DNA of 64,000 nt from Cyclaneusma minus. Its lineage: Eukaryota > Ascomycota > Leotiomycetes > Marthamycetales > Marthamycetaceae. Shown one piece after another: positions 40,175-50,603 of the stretch (the stretch's first letter is position 1; every line of letters begins with the position of its first letter). The stretch spans positions 372,001 through 436,000 of the forward strand of contig JAKZHN010000007.1 of the NCBI GenBank assembly GCA_037179335.1. Direction: 5' to 3'. The translations under genes were made by a program, and so were the position numbers. The notes beneath the pieces are model-generated. The model made no database searches and was not told the DNA's origin. It saw nothing but the letters and a program-made list of their open reading frames with translations.

Positions 40175-40336
40175 TTTTAACGTGGGTAAAAGTCTTTTTT
40201 TTAAAATACTAAAAAGGGAAAGGAATTCTACAATTATAGGAAATAGTATTATATGCATAGCTTTTGCTTACCTATATAATAAATGGGTCTCGTAAATGGC
40301 CCATGACCTACGCACCGCCGGGAGCTTATTTTAATA
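40175..40336 (-). mobile_element. LTR-like repeat B, copy 2
   Basis: Partner of 29,314-29,478. It ends exactly where the outer copia RNase H frame resumes, which fits insertion of the repeat-B element into the outer one. Confidence 0.75.
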
Positions 40337-41037
40337 ATAAATTTCTAAAAGCTTTATATTTGCTATAATTTTTATTTGTTTGGATATTGCCTTTGTAATT
40401 GGAAAATTAGCCCAATATATAAGGGATTTATTAATTTATTGTAGCTATATTTTTAAAAATCTATTGCATTATATTAATTTAATAATTTTTTACAAAATAC
40501 GCTATAATTTTAAAAAAGCATATTATAAATTAATAGTTTATGTAAATTGTAATTGGGCTAATAATAAAATTAATTAAATAAGTGTGTTTGGTATTATCGC
40601 TATATTTCATAGCGGGCTAATATTATAGAAAAATAAAAAACAGCGCTGCATTTTTATTTTTTTTATTAAATTTAAATATATTGCTTTCTTCAGCTGTATT
40701 AAATAGGGCCAATAGCTTGGTTAGATCTTTAGAATTTTGGAATTTCTTTAATTTATTAAAAACAAATCGTATATTTGGAGACAATTAATTTTTTTATATA
40801 ATTAAAATTCTAGAGATTTATAAATACTTTAAGCATATAAATATAATATATCATTTTATTTGGAATTTAAAAAAAAGAGATTTACGGTCGAATATATTTT
40901 TATAGATAAAATAATAGCGAATGGACTAATAAAGCTATTTTAATAAATTAAATTTAAAGAATTTGTCAAGATATTGGGACTTGTTATATAAGGCTATAAG
41001 GAGCTGGTAAATTTTATAAAGGAGTATTAAGAAATGG
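40337..41037 (+). mobile_element. Outer copia element, RNase H part
   Basis: Reads LDIAFVIGKLAQYIRD (40,380 on), KLIVYVNCNWANNK, FGIIAIFHSGLILWKNKKQR, KFKYIAF.SCIKWANSLVRSLEFW, KHINIIYHFIW, IDKIIANGLIK and KFKEFVKILGLV in order, with frame changes. These are the successive motifs of copia RNase H (RPDIAFAVGKLAQY, VYSDADWAND, ISWKSKKQ, EAEYIA, KHIDIRYHF, ADGLTK, KFEEFVKLLGL). Asp-to-Asn changes mark RIP. Confidence 0.85.
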
Positions 41038-41217
41038 ATGCAATAGCAGCTATTGTAAAATAACCATCACGTGTAGCTAGATTCGAAGAAAATTAGCGCC
41101 CGCATAGTGAGAATATTTTTATTTTGGATCTCCAGCTATTCTAGTTTTTTTAAGCATAATACAACGTTTTTTACACCCTTATTTTATACCCTTATATCCA
41201 TTTATTTCCAATAAAAA
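41038..41217 (+). mobile_element. LTR-like repeat C, copy 2 (3' LTR of outer copia element)
   Basis: Lies about 50 bases after the RNase H end and matches 24,208-24,385. Joining the outer pieces (24,208-29,010 and 40,337-41,217) gives about 5.7 kb, the normal size of a copia element. Confidence 0.78.
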
Positions 41218-43935
41218 CAATGATTGTTTTTAGCAAATGGCGAAATTAATAAAGGCGGAAATTATAAGGAAGGGATAATATTAATTAAAAATTATTATTA
41301 TTAAAGAATACTAATAGCTTTGGTTTAAATTTCTTCTCGGAATTTAATTTAAAATTCAAAGTACTATCGGAAAAAATTTCAAATTTAATAGCTTTAAAAT
41401 CTTTATTAGTAAAACAAAAAATCTTTAATATATATTTAATTTTTTAAATAAAAAATTACTAAATTTGCAAACAGCGGAAAAAAGCAAAATAAAAGCCAAT
41501 TTTATTAGGAAATAGCAAATCTATAATTTATTTCCTAATTATAAGCGGCAATTTAATAGCTTTTTTAAAAAATAACTTTGCAATTTATTATTTAAATAAT
41601 TGTTTTTATAATAATAATTATTTTTAGCCTTGCGCTTTTTAAAAAATAGCTCGCCAATAGGTTTTAGCTTTAATTTTTTTTTAAAAAATAATATAAATAT
41701 TTTTTTTGCATAATTTTGCCTTTTAATATTAAAATTGTATAAATATAATTGCTAATAAAGCCAATAAACTTGCTTTTTAAAATCTTTTAACAAAATTTAA
41801 ATATTTTAAAATACTTTTTATAAAAAATAAAAAAATAAAAAAACTTAATATAATTAAATTTAAATTTTAAATAATTATTAATTTTAAATAATTATAAAAT
41901 TTAAATAAAATTATAAAACCAAGGGTTTTATATAAGAATTAATTTCTAAAATAAATTATAACATTGAAAATATATTGCTAATGATATGCCGAAATGCTTA
42001 AGCTGCAAATTAAATACTCTATTATATATTAAGATACATTATCTAATTATTTTATATCAAAACTGCGTTAAAAAAATACAGGAAATAATATATTTCATTA
42101 CTATATTATTTTTATATAATAATTTAAAAAATTCTAATATAATATATTGTTTATTATTATTAGTTTTAATGCGCCGGACTTTATTAAAAAAAAAGAATTG
42201 GCATTTAAATTTGCAAAAAGCCTGCATTAATTAACATTTATAGCTAAGGTCATAGCTTTGGCAAATTCTAATTTTATTATAATAAAAAATCGCTATATAT
42301 ATTTTAATTAAAAGTCCTAAAATAATAATAAATTAAATAAAATCAACATAAATAAATTTTACAAAATCTATAGCACATTTAAAATTAGAAATATATAGCC
42401 TAGCCTTTAAATTATTTTCAATATATATTATGCAATATTTTTGAGTTTTAATAATAATAAAATTAATTCTATTGGAATTGATTTAAAATTTAATAAAATA
42501 ATCAAAATTTAAATACCCTATTTATTTATATTATAAAGCCTTGATTTTAGAAATAGCATATATTAAAAAAGCGTGAATAGGCTTAATAAAGCCTTAAACT
42601 AATTTAAAAGCAATTTTTAAAAACTAATTTAAAATTAATTAAATATTTAAAAAAGCTATATTTAAATAATAAAAGCCTTTTTTCAAATGCATTATAAAAA
42701 TAGGACTATTATTGCTATTGGTTTGGATTTAAATACTATTATTTTAAAATTTAATTAAAGCATTGCGGAAAACCAAATTAAAATTAAAAATTAAATTAAA
42801 TAAAAGATTTAATATATAATAAATTCCAATAAAAAATATTTGGCGGCATTGGTTAAAAAAATCAATATATTAAATATGCAAATCGCTATTGGTAATATTA
42901 GTAATTTCGCAGGCTGTAAAATTAATATAAAATTCTATATTAAACTTAAATAGGCCTTTATTACTGTATAAATATATTAAAGCCTTAAAATTTAAAATAT
43001 ATAAAAATAAGCAATTATAAATTAATAATGCTATTAAATTTAAAATCAAATTATTAAATAAAATAGCCTCAGCAATAAAAATAATAAAGCTATTAAAAGC
43101 TTTTTTAAAATTGGAGTCCAAAACTAATTTGCCGCTAAAGGAATTGCTTTTGCCTTTTTTAAATTATTTGTTTAAAAAATCCCAATTTTCTCGGCTATTA
43201 TATTTGCCAAAATTGCTTTTAATATGCTTTAATAAATTAAATTAAGCCTTTTATTTCTTGGGATATTTAATATAATATTTATTTAAATAATAATTTATTT
43301 TGCTATAATAAATATATATTTCAAATTTAGTAAAAAGAAAGAATTCTTTTTATTTAATTTTCGCAAATATTAGCCTTTATAATATTGGCAGCAATTATAG
43401 CTTGCTAAAAAATAGCGGGCTTTAATTGCTATTAAGCGCTTAGTCTAGGCTATCTATAAAATTAAAGTTAATAAATTTTTAAATTATATAAATAATAATA
43501 AATTTTCCAAAATAAAAACAAATTTAAAAGCCTTTTAAAAATTTAAATTAAAATATTTGGAGTTTTTTAAAAATGGCCTAATAATAAATATTATAAGCGC
43601 TAAAATTATTTAAATTTAGAAAAAAACAATTGCTAAAAGTTGCTAATTAAATAGGCAGATAAATATAATTTTTAAATTAATAGGCGGTTTTTAAAATTTG
43701 CAAATCATTATAAATTAAATTAAAAGCCGCAATTTTATTATAAATATTTTATTTACAGCGCTGCTAAATAGTAATAATATAAATTGGCTAATATTTATTC
43801 TAAGCTACGGCTTTTTTAATTATTTGAAAACGTTATTGCGCAATAAAAAAATCAGCTTTCCTAAAAATAAAAAATTAATTACTTATTTTGCAATTTTGAT
43901 TGGTTTAATTAATATTAAAAAACAATTTAAAAATA

Positions 43936-46140
43936 CGGCAAAACCCTCCGGTACCCCCCGACTGAAATTTTTAAACTACCGTACCCCCTAAACTTTGGAG
44001 TATTATTTGAATGCCTTATACTTATTATAATTGAAAAATAGAAGTGAATATAAATAGAGACTTTGAAATTCTTTTTGAATATTTAAAAATATTTATAGTT
44101 TTATCACTAGCTTGAATTGTTATTAATTTCCAAAGTTTGGGGGGTATAGTACCCCCTGGCAATTTCGGTCCGTCCCAAAGTCGTTACTTTTGTCAATTAA
44201 AAAGTGCATTAAATAATGCTCTTTTTATAAAGGTATATATAGAAAGTCCAGGTGAAATTGGCCAATTGTATTATATTCAAAATCAAATTAAAAAAATATT
44301 AAGAATTGACAAGGATATAATAGCATTTACCAAGGGCAAATTTGGGCAGGTCTTTTATTCCAAATTACCAGGATTAAAATACCCCCAAATTTATAAAATC
44401 AATTGCATTTCTACCAGTTTTAAAGATAATTTAATTTTGGTTTTGGATTCTTTTTTGCTGGATTTTAATTAACGATAGAATGTGTTAAAATAATTAATAT
44501 AAAGGCTGCGTGGGTATAAAAGGTTAAAGGTAATAAAAGGCGCTGGAGAGCGCTGGGGAAGCGCTAAGCTAGGCTGTTTTCAGGCTGTAAATTTGATCTT
44601 GTTGGAATTCCACCATTTTTAAAGATAATTAAATTCTGACTTTTGGAAATTGATTTTCTCAATTGATTTAGCTATTATAATCGCTTAAATAATTAATTCT
44701 ATTGCGTTATAAATAGCTATTTACTTTTGGACCAAAAGCGCTGGAGAGCTATAGCCAGGGCAAATTTGATTTTATTGAATTTCAAAACCATGATTTAAAT
44801 TAATTATATATTTACCACTTTTAAAAATAATTGAATTCTAACTTTTGCTAGTTGATTTTTTTAATTGATTTAGCTATTATAATTGCTTCAACCTTTAATT
44901 TTATTGCGTGGTGAATTGCTATTTTAATGGTTGCTGGGTAGCGCTAGGCTAGGGCAAATTTGATTTCATTGGATTTTAAAACTATAATTTAAATTAATTA
45001 TATTTCTATTACCTTTTAAAAATAATTAAATTCTGATTTGTAGAAATTGATTTTCTTAATTAATTCTACGATAAACCATTTTTAAATAATTAATTCTATT
45101 GCTATATAGGTATAAAAGGTCAAGGGTGCTGGGGAGCGCTGGGGAGCTAGAAGCCAGGGCAAATTTGATTTTATTGGATATTAAGACCATGATTTAAATC
45201 AATTATATTTTTACCATTTTTAAAGATAATTGAATTCCTACTTTTAATAATTGATTTCTTTAATTGATTTAGCTATTATAATCGCCTAAATAATTAATTT
45301 TATTGCGTTATAGGTATAAAAGATTAAGTGGTTTTGAAGACCGCTGGGGTACTAGCGCTACCCAATAATTATTAGAATAGCAATTCACAACGCGATAAAA
45401 TTAATTATTTGAGCGATTAGAATAGCTAAATCAATTGAGAAAATTAATTTTCAAAAGTCAGAATTCAATTGTTTTTAAAAGTGGCGGAGTTTAAATAAGA
45501 TTAAATTTACAGCCTGGCTTAGCGCTTCCAGCGCTTTCCAGCGCTTTTATCTCCCTAATACCATCGACTACACCATTGACTTTTTATAGCCACGCAGTTT
45601 TTATATCAATCAAATTAATATTTTCTATCGCTAATTTGGACCCAGCGAAAAAGAATCCAAAGTCAGAATTAAGATATTTTTAAAATTGGTGGCGCTGCAA
45701 TTGATTTTAGTATTTGGGGGGTAGCGTAATCCCAAACCATAATTTGGCCAAATTTGCCTTGGGTAAACGCTGCTATATTTTTGTCAGATTTAAAATTTCT
45801 TTTATTTTTATTTCGAATTTAGTTAAATTGGCCAATTTAAACTAGACTTTGTATATATATTTCTATAAAATTAGCGTTATTTAATAAAGATTTTAATTTG
45901 CAAAAATAACAACTTTTATACCCCCTAGGCGTTTAAGACCCTATATTTTAGAAATTAATATAAACTTACGCTAGTGATAAACTATATTGAATTCTATATT
46001 TGTTTCATAGAATAGAAAATATTATTTTCAAATTATCTTTTAAATTTAAATTATATGCAATATTAAGCGAAATATAATAGACTAAAATTTGGAGGGTAGT
46101 CCAAAAACATTTGGTCGGGGGGTACCGGAGGGTTTTGCCG
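43936..46140. mobile_element. Foldback / Mutator-like non-autonomous element, 2.2 kb
   Basis: The outermost 27 bases (starting CGGCAAAACCCTCCGGTACC) are perfectly inverted at the two ends. The inverted similarity continues inwards for about 800 bases (43,936-44,738 against 45,345-46,140) with moderate identity. A perfect 9-base direct repeat, TTAAAAATA, flanks it (43,927-43,935 and 46,141-46,149), the duplication size typical of Mutator-like elements. The centre is a tandem array of units of about 195 bases. No transposase is encoded; the only longer frame is 44,137-44,472 in the left arm. It is richer in G+C than its surroundings, so it entered late or escaped RIP. Long inverted arms with internal tandem repeats resemble foldback elements. 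Confidence 0.85.
44541..45325. repeat. Four tandem units of about 195 bases inside the foldback element
   Basis: Units begin near 44,541, 44,739, 44,931 and 45,127. Each holds GCGCTGG.. or GCTGGGGAGCG, GGCAAATTTGATTT, TAATTGAATTC and TTGATTTAGCTATTATAA. The first belongs to the left arm; an inverted fifth copy (about 45,345-45,545) belongs to the right arm. Confidence 0.8.
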
Positions 46141-46230
46141 TTAAAAATATTATTATAAATTAAAATAAAAAAAAGCAAAAATAATAATAATAAAGCAATT
46201 CTAAAATAAAAAATAAACAGTTTGAAATAT

Positions 46231-46269
<39 letters not shown>

Positions 46270-47181
46270 AATGCAAAAAAAAAGTTTTTTTTAATTAAAT
46301 AGCCAAACAAATAATAATAGGCATCTAATGCTTATCAAAAAAATTAATAATTATATTTTTAATGAATAATTTAATAGCAAAAATAAACCATTTAATAATA
46401 AATTAAAATATTTAAATTTGGCTATTAGGGTTTTTAATAAGCTTTTTATAATTATTTAAAAATAGCTAAAAAAAATCTATAGCAAGCCAAAGCGGCTCCA
46501 AAATTTGCAGTTGTTAAGAATATTTTTATTTTTTAAAATATAAATTTCCGCAATAAACCTTTTAATAAATATTATTGCTTTTAATAAATAATATATAATA
46601 GACGCTAAAAAGATTTGAATTTAAATATAATAGCCCAATTAATTAAATGCAATAATTTGCTATTAAATAATAAATAATATAAAAATATAAAAACTTTTAT
46701 ATTAAATATAATAGCTTTAAAAAATTGGAGATAATAGTATTTTATATTATAAATTATTTAATTGTATAATAATATAGCTTTTTTTAATTGCAAAAAGCAT
46801 AAAATTTAGGCCGGCTTTAATCGCTCAATAATTTATATAATATATTATTAAATAGCCAAAGTATTTTGTCCAAATGAATTATTAAATAATTAATCCGTAT
46901 ATATAATTGCTTTAAGTGCGGCTTAAAAATAAATTATATAAAAAAAAGCTAAAGTTTACAGCACTATATATTTAAATTATAATGCGCTAAAATATTCCGG
47001 ATTTATAATTTATTAAAATAATATATAAATAGAAAATAATTTAATTTATAAGGATAGGTGGGCAAAGCCTATTTATTTATAGCTATACTAGTCTACAAAG
47101 GTCCTGGCACTGCCTTAGGCACTGCCCAAGTGCTCCAACATCTGCTTAGTCCTCAATCACATTGTATGGCATTTCTTACCC

Positions 47182-47445
47182 ATGGGGAGCGAGAAAGCTT
47201 CACCCCCAGCTGCTGCTCAAAATGCTTCGGGGGTTATGGATGCGATCTGCAAGCAGCAGCATGGTGATATGAAACCAGCTGTCACATACGGTACGATTGA
47301 AACCAACCAATTCGTCCAGTGCGATCGGATGATCAAATGCGACCATTTTCTCAAATCAGACATTGTGATCAAGGTCGTGCAGCTTCATCCGGACAGACTA
47401 CGTGTGGAGAAAGGGGTCCGCCAGTTGAAAAGGAGACTTAGATGA
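47182..47445 (+). CDS. Small hypothetical ORF at the edge of the AT block
   Basis: An 87-codon frame starting MGSEKASPPAAAQNASGVMD and ending in a basic tail (GVRQLKRRLR). Composition is protein-like and the stretch DIVIKVVQLHPDRLRVEK could be structured, but no family is recognised. Only 125 bases separate it from the AT-rich block, so it may be the stub of a gene cut by the block, or an effector-like small gene. No intron is needed. Low confidence. Confidence 0.35.
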   Translation: MGSEKASPPAAAQNASGVMDAICKQQHGDMKPAVTYGTIETNQFVQCDRMIKCDHFLKSDIVIKVVQLHPDRLRVEKGVRQLKRRLR

Positions 47446-48018
47446 AAAACGCAATATAAGGTAGACTGATGATACCCAGGGCAACAAGTTGTTAGCTTCA
47501 GATACGGTCCAGTGTTGAAATCGAGTGCTGGGTGTGTGTCAAGCTGGATTCGAGGCGTCCACTTGGAAACATCGCCTTGAGAAAGCCAGGTGCCTGCCCC
47601 TTCCAAGATGAGAGGTGGCAGGTCAGAATTACGGCTTTAGAAGAGAAGTGCGTTTGAACTTGGGGTTGAACTTTTGTCAAGTTGTGCCGGTCATCACACA
47701 CGGCTTGGCTGTCTCCGAATGGCACTGCCTGAGAGCTAACAAACACTTAATTCTTTTGAAACGCACTAGCTTACGCTAGCGGGCAATTTTAGAGAAGCAT
47801 ATCCGCTGTAATACTAAGAAACGAGTCCCCTCTCAAGGGCTCTTTTTCTTTTTCTGCAACCTTCGCTCTCGGCTTATCGATCCTTGAGACACCCGTCCTT
47901 GTGCGCGTGATATACACTTCTCGAGAAACACGCAACAAATCCTCTGCTTCTTCCATTGCGCTCGAGGTCTCAACGAACATACGTCTCCAAATCTCACCAA
48001 CCACCACTCATTGCCATC
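47446..48018. other. Intergenic / promoter of the first paralogue
   Basis: No gene is supported. The last 150 bases are C/T-rich and A-poor, consistent with a leader before the ATG at 48,019. Confidence 0.4.
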
Positions 48019-48761
48019 ATGTCCAGGTAACTCATTGACTTGTCTCAATCTCCTTGAGCTCTTTCTAACAGTACCAATTCAGTGCCAACAGGACTAGGTC
48101 CCAGCGACCAAGCTCGTGCCATCGCAAAGAGGGCGTGCCAAGACTGCCAACAGAATCTGCCTGTCCCACTCCTGCTCTCACCTGCGGTAGCACTATTGCA
48201 GACGATACCCCGCGCACCTGTGATTGGCAAAGCAACGTCGAGGAAAGCGACGATAGCGGCGAAGAAGAAGATCTTGTCACAGCCCAGCAGCGACGCGTCT
48301 TCAATCGGTCGCGCGTCATCCACAACCAGCGTGCCCACTACCATCAGCAAAGCGGGCTCCAGCAGAACAATCTCAGCAACAGCGGTCTTCACATATCGAT
48401 GCCTGGTTCTACACACCTTTCTCTCAACCTGGCTCGATACAAGGCCGCTCGTCATGAATTGGAAAACGCCCAGGATATCACCGCTTCCAATCTCAAAGCA
48501 ATCGGCTCATCAGTCCCGGAATTCTATGACGCCACCGTCTCGAGAAGGAAGTGGGCCCACTATGTGGTTGAAGAGCTGGAACTTCAGGATGAACAGCTCG
48601 AATGGGATGAGGACGAAAGGTTGAGCGACGACGTGTTGTCAGACTGGCTGGAGTCCGCTACCGCAGCCACGCGTTCTCGTCTGGCAGAGGTCAACGAGAC
48701 CAACCGATTCTTGCAAGTGCTTCTCCATCGCCGTCGTAATAGTGTGTCTTCGAGCCAATGA
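48019..48761 (+). CDS. Family protein, copy 1 (helical C-terminal domain), 228 residues
   Basis: Exon 1 is only 8 bases (48,019-48,026, ATG TCC AG). The intron 48,027-48,082 is 56 bases, starts GTAACT, has the branch site CTAAC at 48,065-48,069 and ends CAG; exon 2 then stays open to TGA 48,759-48,761. The N-terminal half is polar and acidic (SNVEESDDSGEEEDL). Residues 118-220 form the domain shared with the other copies: LNLARYKAARHELENAQ, a central WAHYVVEELELQDEQL, and LSDDVLSDWLESATAATRSR ending in ETNRFLQ. It is predicted mainly helical by composition. No known family is recognised. The frame stays open for 133 codons after the stop, and a possible 48-base intron (48,736-48,783) would join it (see next entry). 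Confidence 0.7.
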
Positions 48762-49160
48762 ACCTTCATCCCTCATACCCCAGCAGCCTGGCAACGCCTG
48801 TACAACATAGAGGAAGGCGAGTGGGCGAGGAAGAAGCGCTGGGTTGGCGACCAGCTTGGAATCGAGCCGATCGAAGAGCCCATCCTTACATCATCGCTCA
48901 AATCTTCCTCCATTGTTGCCTTCTCTTCCACCGAGCCTGCAAGCGAGTCGGCTAGAGCTACAACTACGCTCAGCCTCTCCGCTTTCTCTCCCAAACCTAT
49001 GTCTTCCAAGGTTGTCTATCCCAAAGCCCCCTCACTCATAGTTGTCTCTTCCAAAGTTGCTCCACCCAAAGCTGTGTCTTTCCGATCGCCTGCACACAGA
49101 CGCAGACCTCACTTGGACGACTGTGGTTGGGAGACGCACGCTGTCAAGTGGGTAAGGTAG
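48762..49160 (+). other. Open frame in phase after copy 1 (possible extra exon)
   Basis: This frame follows copy 1 directly without another stop until TAG 49,158-49,160. It starts with AWQRLYNIEEGEWARKKRWV and then becomes Ser/Pro/Lys-rich. Splicing GTAATA (48,736) to CAG (48,783) would remove the TGA and keep the frame, giving a protein of about 345 residues. The intron would be short and its branch site is poor, so this is only an alternative model. Confidence 0.35.
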
Positions 49161-49676
49161 ACCTGCTAGACGTGCAACTTCCGTTACGGCTACCGCTCTT
49201 GCTACGGCTTTGGCCACCGCTGTCAACGACCAGGAGAATATCAATCCGTCTTACTGCGAGCTAGTGCGCTAGTGATGCTCTCTGTGAAGCTAGAAACGAC
49301 AGAATGGTGTGGTTACTTAGGTAAGTTGTGTACTTTTTTGGAGCGGGACGGAACAGCGGGCATTTCTAGGGAGCCTTAATTCCAATACACAAAATTCAAA
49401 CATCAACAACCCGCATGTCATATATTATTCGTCATCTTCTTCTTTCTTTTTCACGGTATGTTTGTGCACATCCTAGTAAGTGAATCCATAGTTTGATATC
49501 AAAATTCCAAAAGTATTCGAAAAGTAATCACAAATAGCCAACAAGACAGCGCATTTATCGAAGCTTCGGGCGGCAAAGGCCTGGTTTTGTCTTTCATTCT
49601 TGACCTCTTTTGTATCTGCCCCAAATCCAATCGAAGACCACGTCTATTCGAGCCTTGAATTAGTCCAGCCTTGCCA
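49161..49676. other. Intergenic, no supported gene
   Basis: A TTC/CTT-rich run lies near 49,430-49,455. No frame, repeat or RNA could be supported. Confidence 0.4.
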
Positions 49677-50240
49677 ACCATGGCCCCAACAGGTGATGTT
49701 GTTCCTATTCCAGTTTCTCTCACGAAATTTTGCTGACAGCATGATTTTAGCATTGAAGATGCCGTTCACGGTGACTGGTGACAACCCCGTCTGTAATGAC
49801 TCCTCCCACGATGAAGAATCCGTCCACCAAAACCGTCGCCGCGAACATTCTTTCTACGAGCACGATGTCCAGAATCTATCGGCTGAAGAGAACTCTGGCG
49901 ACAAATCCTCGATTCCGATTCCCCTTCCACCCAGTCCGCCGCTACCCACACTCAGTCTGCGACTCCAGTTGACTTCGTTTTGGCGCTCTATCATGCTGCT
50001 CGTACCAAAGATCTTGCGGGTTGAGGCGATCACGAGGTACTGCGCTGACAGAAGATCTAGAGTGGGTTATGTTCATCAGGCATTGGCACCATCGGACGCT
50101 CAACTTGCCAGGGGGGATAAGGAACGGATGGATGATCAACTGCTGTCGATTTGGCTGGCTTTGGCCACCTAGCAATTGCGTTTCCGTGTGGCATAGATCG
50201 AGGTGATCAACCACTCTCTATTGGAGGGCATCAATCGTAA
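49677..50240 (+). pseudogene. Family protein, copy 2 (broken)
   Basis: Three pieces of the shared domain are recognisable in different frames: VDFVLALYHAARTKDLAG then a stop (49,965-50,020); DLEWVMFIRHWHHRTLN (about 50,060-50,110); and DAQLARGDKERMDDQLLSIW LALAT, stop, QLRFRVA, stop, IEVIN (50,096-50,225). Order and spacing match copies 1 and 3, so frameshifts and at least three stop codons broke it. The start may be ATG 49,680, with a donor-like GTGATG close behind. Confidence 0.7.
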
Positions 50241-50603
50241 CGGTGGTGGTTTTTCTTGAGCCCTCAAGCAAAGAATCAAGGTAGCAATCACACTCATTGT
50301 TACTTTCCTCAACCCAGCTGTATGTGCAAAAGTGACATCGTGATTCGTGGTGTTTTGATGTTATCCAGCAAACATTGTATGACGGGCTTTCGGGCAGTCA
50401 ATCGGCCATCAAACCGACTGGAAGATATCCGGAAAGAATGATGTCGTTCACCGCGTCTGAAATCTTCCGCACGATCATAGTGGAATTACCTAGACTGCGC
50501 TGCCGCTGTTGACCTCAATCTCGCAGTCTCCTTTGACGCTCTCGTTGCTTCTCGCAGCTCTCCGATTCTTCAAAGGCTGGAGCACCAGTCCCGGCATGAA
50601 ATC
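50241..50603. other. Intergenic / promoter of copy 3
   Basis: No gene is supported in this stretch. Confidence 0.4.

Larger units (their letters stand above)
6080..47055. repeat. 41-kb AT-rich, RIP-like block of retrotransposon remains
   Basis: Composition changes sharply at both edges. Inside there are almost only A and T, no intact genes, and repeated fragments of reverse transcriptase, integrase and RNase H full of stop codons. Aspartates of catalytic motifs have become asparagine and cysteines tyrosine, as expected when C:G pairs become T:A. Two copies of one LTR (21,079 and 29,011) differ almost only by such transitions. This is the pattern left by repeat-induced point mutation in fungi. 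Stretches not listed separately below (for example 11,400-21,000, 41,300-43,900 and 46,150-47,050) are AT-rich sequence in which I could not assign an element. Confidence 0.93.

Noticed and set aside
24208..41217. Reading LTR A copies (21,079 and 29,011) as the two LTRs of one 8-kb element
   Set aside because: The RT next to the second copy lacks its RNase H there, and the RNase H with its own LTR pair at 24,208/41,038 explains the layout better; LTR A copies are more likely solo.
7530..46262. Tandem arrays considered as CRISPR-like
   Set aside because: Units are contiguous or degenerate without unique spacers, and the genome is eukaryotic.
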